From Micrococcales bacterium (lineage in GTDB: Bacteria > Actinomycetota > Actinomycetes > Actinomycetales > Dermatophilaceae): a DNA stretch of 64,000 bases. The position numbers were made by a program, and so were the translations under genes. The notes below the pieces were generated by a model. It was not told the origin of the DNA and ran no database searches. It was given only the letters and a program-made list of their open reading frames with translations. The stretch covers positions 1-64,000 of the forward strand of contig JAJTBD010000014.1 in NCBI GenBank assembly GCA_021287075.1. The letters are read 5' to 3'. Below are positions 34,632 to 42,765 of the stretch, one piece after another (within the stretch, counting starts at the first letter, position 1; each line of letters opens with the position of its first letter).

Positions 34632-34985
34632 ATGGCCTTCTGGAAGCGTCGCCGGGCGGACTCGGCGGGTTCGGGTCGGTCCCGCAGCGACGGGCCCGCG
34701 ATGTCGGTGGACATGGCCGCGGCCCGCACCCACCTGCGGGAGTTCGCCACGTCCCGGCGCGGCGTCGAGGCCTATGTCGAGCCGTCGACCAATGTCACCC
34801 CGACCACGGTCGTGCTGATCGCCCATGACGGCGAGTGGACCAGGCGCGCCATGGCCTCCCGCAGGGACGCCTTCGACCTGGCCGCCAAGCTCGGCGTGCC
34901 CGTCTATGACGTCAACCAGACCGGCTACCCCGGGCGGATGCGGGAGTGGAGCGCCCGACAGCGCCGCGCGCAGGGCGGGCGCTGA
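34632..34985 (+). CDS. Conserved small actinobacterial protein beside lpd
   Basis: 117 residues. A basic N-terminus (MAFWKRRRADS) precedes a compact domain: FATSRRGVEAYVEPSTNVTPTTVV, IAHDGEWTRRAMASRRDAFDLA, KLGVPVYDVNQTGYPGRMREW. I recognise it as a conserved protein of unknown function next to 2-oxoacid dehydrogenase genes in related genomes. No membrane segment or signal peptide. Divergent from lpdA. Confidence 0.75.
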   Translation: MAFWKRRRADSAGSGRSRSDGPAMSVDMAAARTHLREFATSRRGVEAYVEPSTNVTPTTVVLIAHDGEWTRRAMASRRDAFDLAAKLGVPVYDVNQTGYPGRMREWSARQRRAQGGR

Positions 34986-35077
34986 GCCCGCGGCATACCG
35001 GGTGGAAAAAGGGGCGACCACGACGGCGGATTGATGCCAGAGTGGACCCCACGAGCCCTGCGACCAAGGAGGTCACC

Positions 35078-35263
35078 ATGAGCGGAAAAGGCTCTCATGA
35101 GCCTGCGCCCGACTCCGTGAAGGAGAAGATGCGAGAGGCCCTGGAGCGCAAGAAGGCCCACGGCGGAGCGGATGTCTCCGAGCACGGTGGCGGGTCCAAG
35201 GTGGGCGAGGGTCACGGCCCCGACGCCCAGCGCCAGATGTTCCGCCGCAAGGCCGGCGGCTGA
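35078..35263 (+). CDS. DUF5302 small protein
   Basis: 61 residues, highly charged: SVKEKMREALERKKA in the middle and GPDAQRQMFRRKAGG at the end, the layout of DUF5302. Unknown function, probably mostly helical or disordered. Its Shine-Dalgarno AAGGAGGT, 5 bases before ATG 35078, is the strongest in the window and contrasts with the leaderless neighbours. Confidence 0.8.
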   Translation: MSGKGSHEPAPDSVKEKMREALERKKAHGGADVSEHGGGSKVGEGHGPDAQRQMFRRKAGG

Positions 35264-35298
35264 CCCCTTCCGACAGGCCTGACCGGCACCAGACAGGC

Positions 35299-35330
35299 AA
35301 AGGGCCGGACCCCGACGGGTCCGGCCCTTT
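35299..35330. terminator. Bidirectional terminator between DUF5302 and pepA
   Basis: AAAGGGCCGGACCC, loop CGAC, GGGTCCGGCCCTTT: perfect 14-bp stem with A/T ends on both sides. Confidence 0.85.
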
Positions 35331-35343
35331 GACGTCTGCCGGC

Positions 35344-36840
35344 TCAGCCGGCGAAGGACTCCAGCACGCCCAGCAGCGTCGCGACGCCATAGCCGGTGCC
35401 GCCCTTGGGGTTGACGCCACGCGCCCCACCCTCGTTGAAGGCCGGCCCGGCGATGTCGATGTGGGCCCACGGGATGGGCGAGCCGTCGGCGAGGGTGCCG
35501 ACGAAGTTCTCCAGGAACAGCCCTGCGGTGAGGGCGCCGCCCCAGCGCTCGCCCTTGTGTGACAGATCGGCGACGGTCGACTCGAGCTGCTTCTTGAGCT
35601 CGTCCGGCAGCGGCAGCGGCCAGGCGTGCTCGCCGGCGCCCTCGGCGGCGTCGAGCACCCGCTGCCCGAACGCCTCGTTGTTGGCCATCACGCCGGAGAT
35701 GTCGGGGCCGAGCGCGACCACGCACGCGCCGGTCAGCGTCGCGACATCGATGATCGCGTCGGGGCCCGCCTCGCTGGCCAGCGCGAGGCCGTCACCGAGC
35801 ACCATGCGGCCCTCGGCGTCGGTGTCGATGATCTCGACGGTCGTGCCGCCGCGCATCGTCACGACGTCGCCCGGGCGCTGGGCCGTCGCCCCCGGCATGT
35901 TCTCGGCGAGGCAGAGGTATGCCGTGACGGCCACCGGCAGCGCGAGCTCGGCCGCGGCGAAGACCGCCGCGGCGGTGGCGGCGGCGCCGGCCATGTCGCA
36001 CTTCATCGTCAGCATCGAGGCCGACGGCTTGATGCACAGGCCGCCGGAGTCGAAGGTGATGCCCTTGCCCACGAGGGCGATCGTCGGGGCGCCGCGGTGC
36101 CGGCGGCCGGGCTTGTAGGAGAGCATCACGATGCGCGGCGGCCGCGAGGACCCCTGTCCCACACCGATGATGCCGCCGCAGCCCGCGTCGGCGAGGGCCT
36201 TCTCGTCCATGACCTCGACGCTCACCTTGGCCTTGGAGGACGTCGCGCGCTGCCGGACGACCTGGGCGAAGGTCTCGGGGTAGAGCAGGTTGGGCGGGGT
36301 GTTGACCAGGTCGCGGGCGAACTCCTGCGCGGCGCCGAGGACGGCAGCCCGGGCGATCGCGGCCTCGGCCGGCTGGCCGGCCCCCAGGACCGACAGCGCG
36401 CGGGCGGGGCGCTCGGCAGGGGCGGTCGCGGCGGCATACGCGTAGTCACCGGCCAGGGCACCCTCGGCGCTCGCCGCGCGGAGCTCATCGGAGCCACCGA
36501 GCGCGAGCGCGACCGAGGCGCCCTCCCTGGTCGCCCGCACCGCGGCGGCAGCGGCCCCGCGCACCTCGCGGTGGGTGACCGCGTCGGCGGGGACACCGAG
36601 ACCCGAGACCGCGACGGCCGCAGCGGCCAGCTTGGGCACGGCCGGGAGGAGGATGACCTCGCCGGCCTTGCCCTTGGCGCCGACGGTCGCGAGCGCGGCC
36701 TCGACGTGGCGCGCCGCCGCCGCGGGCAGGCCGTGGCCCGGCGCGAGAGCAGCCCCCTCCGCACTGGTCACGGAGCCGACGACGAGGACGTCGGCCTCGG
36801 CGGACTGCGGTGTGGTGTCGGTGAGGCTCAGGCTGGTCAC
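35344..36840 (-). CDS. pepA: Leucyl aminopeptidase (M17)
   Basis: 498 residues from GTG 36840. Two-metal aminopeptidase removing N-terminal residues, cytosolic hexamer. The catalytic domain has [26 protein letters not shown] and the signature [14 protein letters not shown] (the usual first Asn replaced by Asp). The N-terminal domain is the variable M17 lid. AAGGA precedes the GTG. Lies head-to-head with gcvT, as pepB and gcvT lie close together in M. tuberculosis. Confidence 0.93.
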   Translation of the reverse strand: MTSLSLTDTTPQSAEADVLVVGSVTSAEGAALAPGHGLPAAAARHVEAALATVGAKGKAGEVILLPAVPKLAAAAVAVSGLGVPADAVTHREVRGAAAAAVRATREGASVALALGGSDELRAASAEGALAGDYAYAAATAPAERPARALSVLGAGQPAEAAIARAAVLGAAQEFARDLVNTPPNLLYPETFAQVVRQRATSSKAKVSVEVMDEKALADAGCGGIIGVGQGSSRPPRIVMLSYKPGRRHRGAPTIALVGKGITFDSGGLCIKPSASMLTMKCDMAGAAATAAAVFAAAELALPVAVTAYLCLAENMPGATAQRPGDVVTMRGGTTVEIIDTDAEGRMVLGDGLALASEAGPDAIIDVATLTGACVVALGPDISGVMANNEAFGQRVLDAAEGAGEHAWPLPLPDELKKQLESTVADLSHKGERWGGALTAGLFLENFVGTLADGSPIPWAHIDIAGPAFNEGGARGVNPKGGTGYGVATLLGVLESFAG

Positions 36841-36918
36841 AGGTGGTCCTTCGCGGAGGGGACGGTCGTTGAAAACTCCCCAGAAGCGTAGTCGCTGCCA
36901 CAGACGATCCCGCCGCGA

Positions 36919-36924
36919 TAGCCT
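36919..36924 (+). promoter_or_regulatory. Leaderless -10 TAGCCT of gcvT
   Basis: TAGCCT, 7 bases, ATG 36932. Confidence 0.5.
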
Positions 36925-36931
36925 CGCGATC

Positions 36932-38026
36932 ATGACCATGACCTCGCCCCTTCATGACCGTCACATCGCACTCGGCGCCAAGATGGCCGACTTCGGCGGC
37001 TGGGACATGCCGATCGAGTACCCGGGCGGCGGCGTCGTGCGCGAGCACAATGCCGTGCGCACCAGCGTCGGCCTCTTCGACGTCTCCCACCTCGGCAAGG
37101 CGTCCGTCAAGGGACCCGGCGCCGCCGACTTCACCAACCGCTGCCTGACCAATGACCTGGGCCGGATCGAGCCGGGCAAGGCGCAGTACACCCTGTGCTG
37201 TGACGAGGACGGCGGTGTCGTCGACGACCTCATCGTCTATCTGCGCTCTGACGACGACGTCTTCCTGGTCCCCAACGCCGCCAACACCGCGGCCGTTGTC
37301 GAGCGGCTCACTGCGGCCGCGCCCGAGGGGATCGTCATCGAGAACCTCCACACCTCCTATGGCGTCATCGCGGTCCAGGGCACCAAGTCCGATGAGGTGC
37401 TCTCCTCGCTCGGCCTGCCCGTCGGCCATGACTACATGTCCTTCGTCGAGACCGAGTGGGAGGGCCTGCCCGTCATCGTCTGCCGCACCGGCTACACCGG
37501 CGAGCGCGGCTACGAGCTCGTGCCGGCCTGGGATCTCAGCGGTCAGCTGTGGGACGCGCTGGTCGCGGCTGCCGAGCCCTTCGGCGGTATGCCGTGTGGT
37601 CTGGGTGCGCGCGACACCCTCCGCACCGAGATGGGCTACCCCCTGCACGGCAACGACCTCGGTCCCGACATCACCCCCGTGATGGCCGGCTCCGCGTGGG
37701 CCATCGGCTGGGACAAGCCGGAGTTCTGGGGCAAGCAGGCCCTCTCGGCGCAGCGCGCGGCCAAGGAGTCGCGCCTCAGCCGCGGGCTGCTGGTGACCGG
37801 TCGCGGCATTCCCCGTCCGCACTGCGGCGTCCTCGTCGACGGCCAGCCGGTCGGCGAGGTCACCTCGGGCACGTTCAGCCCGACGCTCAAGCAGGGCATC
37901 GCGCTCGCGCTCCTCGACCGCTCGGTCAAGGTGGGCGACGAGGTCGTCATCGACGTGCGTGGGCGCGAGGTCGCCGCGACGGTGACCAAGCCGCCCTTCG
38001 TCGAGGTCGACGTCCGCGAGTCCTGA
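36932..38026 (+). CDS. gcvT: Glycine cleavage system T protein (aminomethyltransferase)
   Basis: 364 residues. Transfers the aminomethyl group from lipoyl-GcvH to tetrahydrofolate. Opens with [26 protein letters not shown] and [10 protein letters not shown] as usual; [10 protein letters not shown] and [20 protein letters not shown] form the folate site; the C-terminal barrel has [17 protein letters not shown]. Other glycine cleavage genes are not in the window. Start set by the -10 and by family alignment; a second ATG (36938) lies two codons in. Confidence 0.96.
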   Translation: MTMTSPLHDRHIALGAKMADFGGWDMPIEYPGGGVVREHNAVRTSVGLFDVSHLGKASVKGPGAADFTNRCLTNDLGRIEPGKAQYTLCCDEDGGVVDDLIVYLRSDDDVFLVPNAANTAAVVERLTAAAPEGIVIENLHTSYGVIAVQGTKSDEVLSSLGLPVGHDYMSFVETEWEGLPVIVCRTGYTGERGYELVPAWDLSGQLWDALVAAAEPFGGMPCGLGARDTLRTEMGYPLHGNDLGPDITPVMAGSAWAIGWDKPEFWGKQALSAQRAAKESRLSRGLLVTGRGIPRPHCGVLVDGQPVGEVTSGTFSPTLKQGIALALLDRSVKVGDEVVIDVRGREVAATVTKPPFVEVDVRES

Positions 38027-38039
38027 CGGCGCGGCTGGC

Positions 38040-38045
38040 TAGGCT
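38040..38045 (+). promoter_or_regulatory. Leaderless -10 TAGGCT
   Basis: TAGGCT, 6 bases, ATG 38052; begins 14 bases after the gcvT stop. Confidence 0.45.
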
Positions 38046-38051
38046 GGCCGC

Positions 38052-38264
38052 ATGAGTGAGGCATGGACCTGGACCTACCTCGACGAGGCCGAGCAGGAGA
38101 TCTCGGGCGAGTCGCTGGTGACGACGGCCTTCCCGTCGCAGACCGACGCCGAGACGTGGTTCGGCGAGGAGTGGCGCGAGCTGGCCGAGGCCGGCGTGCA
38201 CGCCGTGGTCCTCAAGCGTGACGGCGAGACCGTCTATGGCCCGATGAAGCTCGAGGGCGCCTGA
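38052..38264 (+). CDS. Small conserved acidic protein after gcvT
   Basis: 70 residues: WTWTYLDEAEQEISGESL, TDAETWFGEEWRELAEAGV, VVLKRDGETVYGPMKLEGA. An alpha/beta layout typical of a small actinobacterial family I cannot name. Codon use matches neighbours and a -10 sits 6 bases upstream. Its stop codon lies in the left arm of the terminator at 38252. Confidence 0.75.
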   Translation: MSEAWTWTYLDEAEQEISGESLVTTAFPSQTDAETWFGEEWRELAEAGVHAVVLKRDGETVYGPMKLEGA

Positions 38265-38289
38265 CCGGCGGACCGGTCAGGCGCCCTCG
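38252..38289. terminator. Bidirectional terminator overlapping the small gene's stop
   Basis: CGAGGGCGCCTGACC, 8-base loop, GGTCAGGCGCCCTCG: perfect 15-bp stem between convergent genes. Confidence 0.8.
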
Positions 38290-38308
38290 GCGCGTCGAGC
38301 GTGGTGGG

Positions 38309-38899
38309 TCAGCTGGGGTACTGCCCGCGGGCGACCTGGGGGCGGGGCATCCGGCCGCGGCGCATCTGGAAGGCGCGCATGATCGCGTACATCGCGCCGC
38401 CCTGGGGCTCATCGCCGAACTTGGCGATGAGCTGCTTCTTGAGCCGGCGCCACATCAGCACCGCGTCTGCGATCGCGATGAACAGCAGGCCGTAGACGCC
38501 GATGAAGACGAGGGTCAGCGCCCACGTCTGCCGGATGAACGAGAGTGCCAGGACGATCAGCATCAGCGGCAGCATGAACTCGCCGATGTTCCAGCGGGCG
38601 TCGACGTAGTCGCGGATGTAGCGGCGCTCGGGACCCTTGTCGCGCGGCGGCAGGTTCTTCTCGTCGCCGGTCATCATCGCCTCGCGGGTCGCGGCGGCCT
38701 GCGCGCGCCGGGCATCGCGGTCGGCGGCCTTGGCCGACTTGCGGTCGGTGTCGACCAGTGGCTTGCGGCGGGCGGCCTCGGCCTCGCGCCGGGTCGGCGT
38801 CGGGCGGTTCTTGGCGCCCGGGCGCGCCGGGTGGGCCGCGGTCGCCCCCGCGGACTCGGCCTGCTTGTCGTTCTCGCTCTTCTTGCTGCGTCCAAACAC
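38309..38899 (-). CDS. DUF3043 membrane protein
   Basis: 196 residues from GTG 38899. A long basic, disordered N-terminus (to about 105, rich in Lys/Arg/Ala) precedes two membrane helices (MLPLMLIVLALSFI and LTLVFIGVYGLLFIAIADAVL) and a basic C-terminal tail. Family conserved in actinobacteria, function unknown. The start is chosen because the minus strand reads GGCATACACT, 6 bases, GTG: a leaderless promoter whose -10 (TACACT) grows out of a CGGCATAC octamer. Confidence 0.83.
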   Translation of the reverse strand: MFGRSKKSENDKQAESAGATAAHPARPGAKNRPTPTRREAEAARRKPLVDTDRKSAKAADRDARRAQAAATREAMMTGDEKNLPPRDKGPERRYIRDYVDARWNIGEFMLPLMLIVLALSFIRQTWALTLVFIGVYGLLFIAIADAVLMWRRLKKQLIAKFGDEPQGGAMYAIMRAFQMRRGRMPRPQVARGQYPS

Positions 38900-38905
38900 C
38901 CGCCG

Positions 38906-38911
38906 AGTGTA
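38906..38911 (-). promoter_or_regulatory. Leaderless -10 TACACT overlapping a CGGCATAC octamer
   Basis: Third case (with 7727 and 20902) in which TAC of the octamer opens the -10 hexamer. Confidence 0.5.
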
Positions 38912-38938
38912 TGCCGCGGACGCCCCGCCACAGCGCAG

Positions 38939-38944
38939 TAGGCT
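38939..38944 (+). promoter_or_regulatory. Leaderless -10 TAGGCT of the M20 peptidase gene
   Basis: TAGGCT, 7 bases, GTG 38952; divergent from the DUF3043 promoter with 52 bases between starts. Confidence 0.5.
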
Positions 38945-38951
38945 CGCGGCC

Positions 38952-40316
38952 GTGACCAGCGATGTCCTGACCCCAGACCAGATCTCCGCCGTGACCGCCC
39001 GCGTGAAGGACCTCATGCCGGGCGTGCGCACCGACCTCGAGGCCCTCACCCGGATCCCCAGCATCTCGGCGCCGTCCTTCGACCAGTCCCAGGTCGACCG
39101 CAGCGCCGAGGCCGTCGCCGAGCTGCTGCGCGCGGAGGGCTGCGAGGTCGAGATCGTCCGCGAGGGCGGGGCGCCTGCCGTCATCGCGCACAAGGCCGGA
39201 CCCGAGGGAGCACCGACCGTGACCCTCTATGCGCACCACGACGTGCAGCCGACCGGTGACGAGTCCGACTGGGACAGCGCGCCCTTCGAGCCGACCGAGC
39301 GCGACGGCCGCCTGTATGGCCGGGGCGCGGCCGACGACAAGGCCGGCGTCATGGCCCACATCGCCGCCCTGCGCGCCCACGGCGATGACCTGCCCGTGGG
39401 CCTGACGATCTTTGTCGAGGGCGAGGAGGAGACCGGCAGCGACAGCCTCGGCACGATCCTCGAGCGCCATGGCGACAAGCTCGCCGCCGACGCGATCGTG
39501 CTCGCCGACTCGACCAACTGGGCGGTGGGGGAGCCGGCCCTGACCACCACGCTGCGCGGGCTGGTCCGGGTCGTCGTCACCGTCCGGACCCTCGACCACT
39601 CCGTGCACTCCGGGATGTTCGGCGGGCCCGTGCCCGACGCGATCACCGCGCTGTGCCGCCTGATGGCCACGCTCCACCACGAGGACGGCTCCGTCGCGAT
39701 CGAGGGCCTGCGCTCGAGCACGGCCGCCCAGCTCGACTACCCCGAGTCCCGGCTCCGTGAGGAGTCGGGGATGCTGCCCGGCACCCAGGTCCTCGGCTCC
39801 GGTGATCTGCTCAGCCAGCTGTGGACGCAGCCGTCGGTGACCGTGATCGGCATCGACGCCCCCAGCGTCGAGCAGGCCGCCAACACCCTCATCGCCTCGG
39901 CGCGGGCCAAGGTCTCGATGCGCATCGCCCCCGACGAGGACCCCCAGGCCGGCTTCGCGGCGCTCGAGCGGCACCTGCGCGAGCACGCGCCGTGGGGCGC
40001 CGAGGTCGAGGTCGAGCTGGAGGACCAGGGCCCCGGCTTCGCGGCCGAGGCCCACGGCCCGGTGCAGGACCAGGCCCGCGCCGCCTTCACCGACGCGTGG
40101 GGCCACGAGCCGGTCGACATCGGGGTCGGCGGGTCCATCCCGTTCGTGGCGGCCTTCGCCGAGCGCTACCCGCAGGCGGCCATCCTCGTCACCGGCGTCG
40201 AGGACCCCGACACCCGGGCCCACGGCGCCAACGAGTCGCTGCACCTCGCGGAGTTCGAGCGGGTCTGCGTCGCCGAGGCGCTGCTGCTGTCCCGGATCGG
40301 GGCCATGCGCTCCTGA
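38952..40316 (+). CDS. M20 family dipeptidase (CNDP-type metallopeptidase)
   Basis: 454 residues from GTG 38952. Zinc-site motifs in order: LYAHHDVQPTG (His and Asp), RGAADDKAGVMAH (bridging Asp), EGEEETGSDSL (general base and metal Glu), and a C-terminal His in ANESLH. The lid/dimerisation domain has HSVHSGMFGG. Length and layout fit the dipeptidase (CNDP-like) branch rather than DapE or ArgE. Cytosolic. Its TGA and the stop of the opposite thioesterase gene meet in a 20-bp palindrome. Confidence 0.9.
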   Translation: MTSDVLTPDQISAVTARVKDLMPGVRTDLEALTRIPSISAPSFDQSQVDRSAEAVAELLRAEGCEVEIVREGGAPAVIAHKAGPEGAPTVTLYAHHDVQPTGDESDWDSAPFEPTERDGRLYGRGAADDKAGVMAHIAALRAHGDDLPVGLTIFVEGEEETGSDSLGTILERHGDKLAADAIVLADSTNWAVGEPALTTTLRGLVRVVVTVRTLDHSVHSGMFGGPVPDAITALCRLMATLHHEDGSVAIEGLRSSTAAQLDYPESRLREESGMLPGTQVLGSGDLLSQLWTQPSVTVIGIDAPSVEQAANTLIASARAKVSMRIAPDEDPQAGFAALERHLREHAPWGAEVEVELEDQGPGFAAEAHGPVQDQARAAFTDAWGHEPVDIGVGGSIPFVAAFAERYPQAAILVTGVEDPDTRAHGANESLHLAEFERVCVAEALLLSRIGAMRS

Positions 40317-40326
40317 TCAGGAGCGC
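40307..40326. terminator. 20-bp perfect palindrome spanning two convergent stop codons
   Basis: GCGCTCCTGATCAGGAGCGC. The central TGATCA is TGA of the plus gene next to TCA (TGA) of the minus gene. It may act as a short bidirectional terminator, but there is no U-tract. Confidence 0.45.
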
Positions 40327-40814
40327 ACCGCCATCGCGCCGCAGGTCACGGCCGGCCAGGGGAGAGCCTGGTCGGCCGCGATCTGGGCGTCTACCAGGGT
40401 CATCTCGTCGTCGGTGAACGCCACGGTGCGGCGGGTCTCCAGGTCGACGTGGCAGGTCATGATCTCGAGCGTGTTGGCGACCTGGTCCCGGGTGTCGTTG
40501 ACGAGATAGCGCATGACGTGGAGCGTCTTGCGGCCCCGCTCGAGCAGCCGGGTGTGGATGCGCACACTGTCGCCGATGTGCACCTCGCGCAGATAGGTCA
40601 GGTGGTGCTCGAGGGCGAAGAGCCCACGGCGACGGTCCGCGGCATACGCCGTGCCGAAGCCGAGCCGCTCGAAGTAGGGCCAGCCGGACTCGTCGTGCAG
40701 GGCGAGATAGTGCCGCACGTTCATGTGGCCGTTGGCGTCGCCGAACTCCGGTGGGATGACGACGGGCTCGTGGCCGGGCAGCATGCGGACGTCGTCGACG
40801 GAGATGGGGCTCAT
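40317..40814 (-). CDS. Acyl-CoA thioesterase-like (4HBT hotdog fold) protein
   Basis: 165 residues. GDANGHMNVRHYLALHDESGW is the hotdog active-site region (catalytic Asp/Asn and His); RRGLFALEHHLTYLREVHIGD and HVMRYLVNDTRDQVANTLEIM complete the fold. Predicted to hydrolyse acyl-CoA thioesters. Lies between M20 peptidase and an acyl-CoA dehydrogenase; substrate unknown. Confidence 0.8.
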   Translation of the reverse strand: MSPISVDDVRMLPGHEPVVIPPEFGDANGHMNVRHYLALHDESGWPYFERLGFGTAYAADRRRGLFALEHHLTYLREVHIGDSVRIHTRLLERGRKTLHVMRYLVNDTRDQVANTLEIMTCHVDLETRRTVAFTDDEMTLVDAQIAADQALPWPAVTCGAMAVRS

Positions 40815-40961
40815 GCAGCTGAGTGAACCACAGGGGAGCGGCCCGGCCGGCGGATTGGGCGACTCGCACCGCGGCGGCGCCAGGCTTTGGGGCGATGCGG
40901 CTCTTGACGCCCAAGTCGCCTGTGCCACAGTCTCGCTGGAGACACCTCAAGGAAGGCCACC

Positions 40962-42113
40962 ATGGATCTGTCGCTCACCGAGGACCAGCTCGCATTCCAG
41001 TCGCTGACCCGGGAGTTCCTCGACCGCGAGGTCGTCCCGCACCGCACCGAGTGGGACCGGGCCGAGTCGGTCGACACCGCGATCATCGCCAAGATGGGCG
41101 AGCTCGGGATCATGGGCCTGACCATTCCCGAGGAGTACGGCGGCGTCGGCATGGACACGATGACCTATGCGCTCGCCATGGAGGAGCTGGGCCGGGCAGA
41201 CTCGTCTGTGCGCGGGATCGTCTCGGTCTCCAACGGCCTGTGCGGCAAGTCGATCCTCGCCTATGGCACCGAGGAGCAGAAGCAGCGCTGGCTCACCCCG
41301 ATCGCGCAGGGGACGGCGGTCGGCTGCTTCGGCCTCACCGAGCCCGACAACGGCTCCGACGCCGGCAACCTGCGCACCCGGGCCCGCCGCGAGGGCGATG
41401 ACTTCGTGATCGACGGGTCCAAGGTCTTCATCACCAACGGCACCTGGGCCGACGTGTGCCTGCTCTTTGCGCGCACCGGGGGAGAGGGCCACCGCGGCAT
41501 CTCGGCCTTCCTCGTGCCTACGGACACACCGGGATTCGAGCGCCGCGAGATCAAGGGCAAGCTCGGCCTGCGCGGTCAGGCCACGTCCGAGCTCACCTTC
41601 ACCGGCATGCGCGTCCCGGCGGACGCGATGCTCGGCGAGGAGGGCCAGGGCTTCAAGATCGCGATGTCGACCCTCGACAAGGGCCGCATCTCGGTCGCGG
41701 CCGGATGTGTCGGCATCGTGCGCGCCTGCCTTGAGGAGACGGTCGCCTATGCACAGCAGCGCACCCAGTTCGGCCGGCCGATCGCGGGCTTCCAGATGGT
41801 CCAGGACATCATCGCGGAGATCTCCGTCGACGCCGACGCCGCACGTCTGCTCGTCTGGCGGGCGGCCGATCTGGTCGACCGCGGCGAGCCCTTTGGCGTC
41901 GCGGCCTCCAAGGCCAAGCTCTTTGCCAGCGAGGCGGCGGTGCGCTCGGCCAACCTGGCGATCCAAGCCTTTGGCGGCTATGGCTTCATCGACGAGTACC
42001 CGGTCCAGAAGTTCATGCGTGACGCCCGGGTCATGACGCTCTATGAGGGCACCAGCCAGATCCAGAAGCTGCTCATCGGTCGCCACGAGACGGGCATCAG
42101 CGCCTTCCTGTGA
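40962..42113 (+). CDS. Acyl-CoA dehydrogenase
   Basis: 383 residues, the usual length. FAD-dependent alpha,beta-dehydrogenation of an acyl-CoA. Motifs: IPEEYGGVGMD, CFGLTEPDNGSDAGNLRTRA, the R-T-Q-F-G-R-P-I flavin loop, and TLYEGTSQIQKLLIGRH with the catalytic-base Glu362 at the short/medium-chain position. Shine-Dalgarno AAGGAAGG 6 bases before ATG 40962. Monocistronic. Confidence 0.93.
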   Translation: MDLSLTEDQLAFQSLTREFLDREVVPHRTEWDRAESVDTAIIAKMGELGIMGLTIPEEYGGVGMDTMTYALAMEELGRADSSVRGIVSVSNGLCGKSILAYGTEEQKQRWLTPIAQGTAVGCFGLTEPDNGSDAGNLRTRARREGDDFVIDGSKVFITNGTWADVCLLFARTGGEGHRGISAFLVPTDTPGFERREIKGKLGLRGQATSELTFTGMRVPADAMLGEEGQGFKIAMSTLDKGRISVAAGCVGIVRACLEETVAYAQQRTQFGRPIAGFQMVQDIIAEISVDADAARLLVWRAADLVDRGEPFGVAASKAKLFASEAAVRSANLAIQAFGGYGFIDEYPVQKFMRDARVMTLYEGTSQIQKLLIGRHETGISAFL

Positions 42114-42130
42114 CCACACCGTCCCATCCG

Positions 42131-42168
42131 GGAGGTATGCCGCGCAACGGGACTCGCGGCATACCTCC
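42131..42168. terminator. Inverted CGGCATAC pair between convergent genes
   Basis: GGAGGTATGCCGCG, 10-base loop, CGCGGCATACCTCC, between the acyl-CoA dehydrogenase and GNAT genes. Confidence 0.65.
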
Positions 42169-42179
42169 GCGGCCTCGGG

Positions 42180-42758
42180 TCAGCTGAGGGCCAGCCGCAT
42201 CACGACCCGCGGGAAGCCGCCGCTGACCGCGTCGGTCGTCGACGCCATGGTGAAGCCCGCGGCCTCGAACAGAGCGCGCGTCCCGACATAGGCCATCGTC
42301 AGGTCGACCTTGGCGCCCTTGTTGTCGACGGGGTAGCCCTCGACTGCCGGCGCGCCCTTGGCCCTGGCGTAGTCGACCGCCCCCTCCAGCAGGGGGCGGG
42401 AGATGCCCTGGCCCCGGTGGCCCGGACGGACCCGCAGGCACCAGATGGACCAGACATCCAGGTCGTCGACGTGGGGGATCTTGGTCGACCGGGCGAAGGG
42501 CAGCTGTGAGCGCGGCGCCAGGGCCGCCCAGCCGACGACCTCGTCGCCGTCATAGGCGAGTACACCCGGTGCGACCCGCTTGCGGCACAGCGACTTCACA
42601 TGGTCACCGCGGGCGGTGCCGGTCAGCTCGCGGTTGGTCCGGGAGTCGAGGCGGTGGCTGAGGCACCAGCACACCGTGGCGTCCGGCCGCTTGGGACCGA
42701 TCATCGTCGCGACGTCCTCGAAGCGCGCGAGCGTCGCAGGGTGCACCGTGATGGCCAT
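42180..42758 (-). CDS. GNAT family N-acetyltransferase
   Basis: 192 residues. Core motif RVRPGHRGQGISRPLLEGAVDYARAKG binds acetyl-CoA (R/Q-x-x-G-x-G/A). The N-terminal TVCWCLSHRLD and KSLCRKRVAPGVLAYDGDEVVGWAA agree with a family of actinobacterial GNAT proteins of unknown target. Its start is 8 bases past the stop of the PucR-type regulator upstream on the same strand, so the two are probably cotranscribed. Confidence 0.82.
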   Translation of the reverse strand: MAITVHPATLARFEDVATMIGPKRPDATVCWCLSHRLDSRTNRELTGTARGDHVKSLCRKRVAPGVLAYDGDEVVGWAALAPRSQLPFARSTKIPHVDDLDVWSIWCLRVRPGHRGQGISRPLLEGAVDYARAKGAPAVEGYPVDNKGAKVDLTMAYVGTRALFEAAGFTMASTTDAVSGGFPRVVMRLALS

Positions 42759-42765
42759 GCCGCTC

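Noticed and set aside
30934..34818. 1294-codon plus-strand frame across the E2/E3 genes
   Set aside because: Antisense shadow of sucB and lpdA, with Leu/Gly runs from the linker codons; no start signal or motif.
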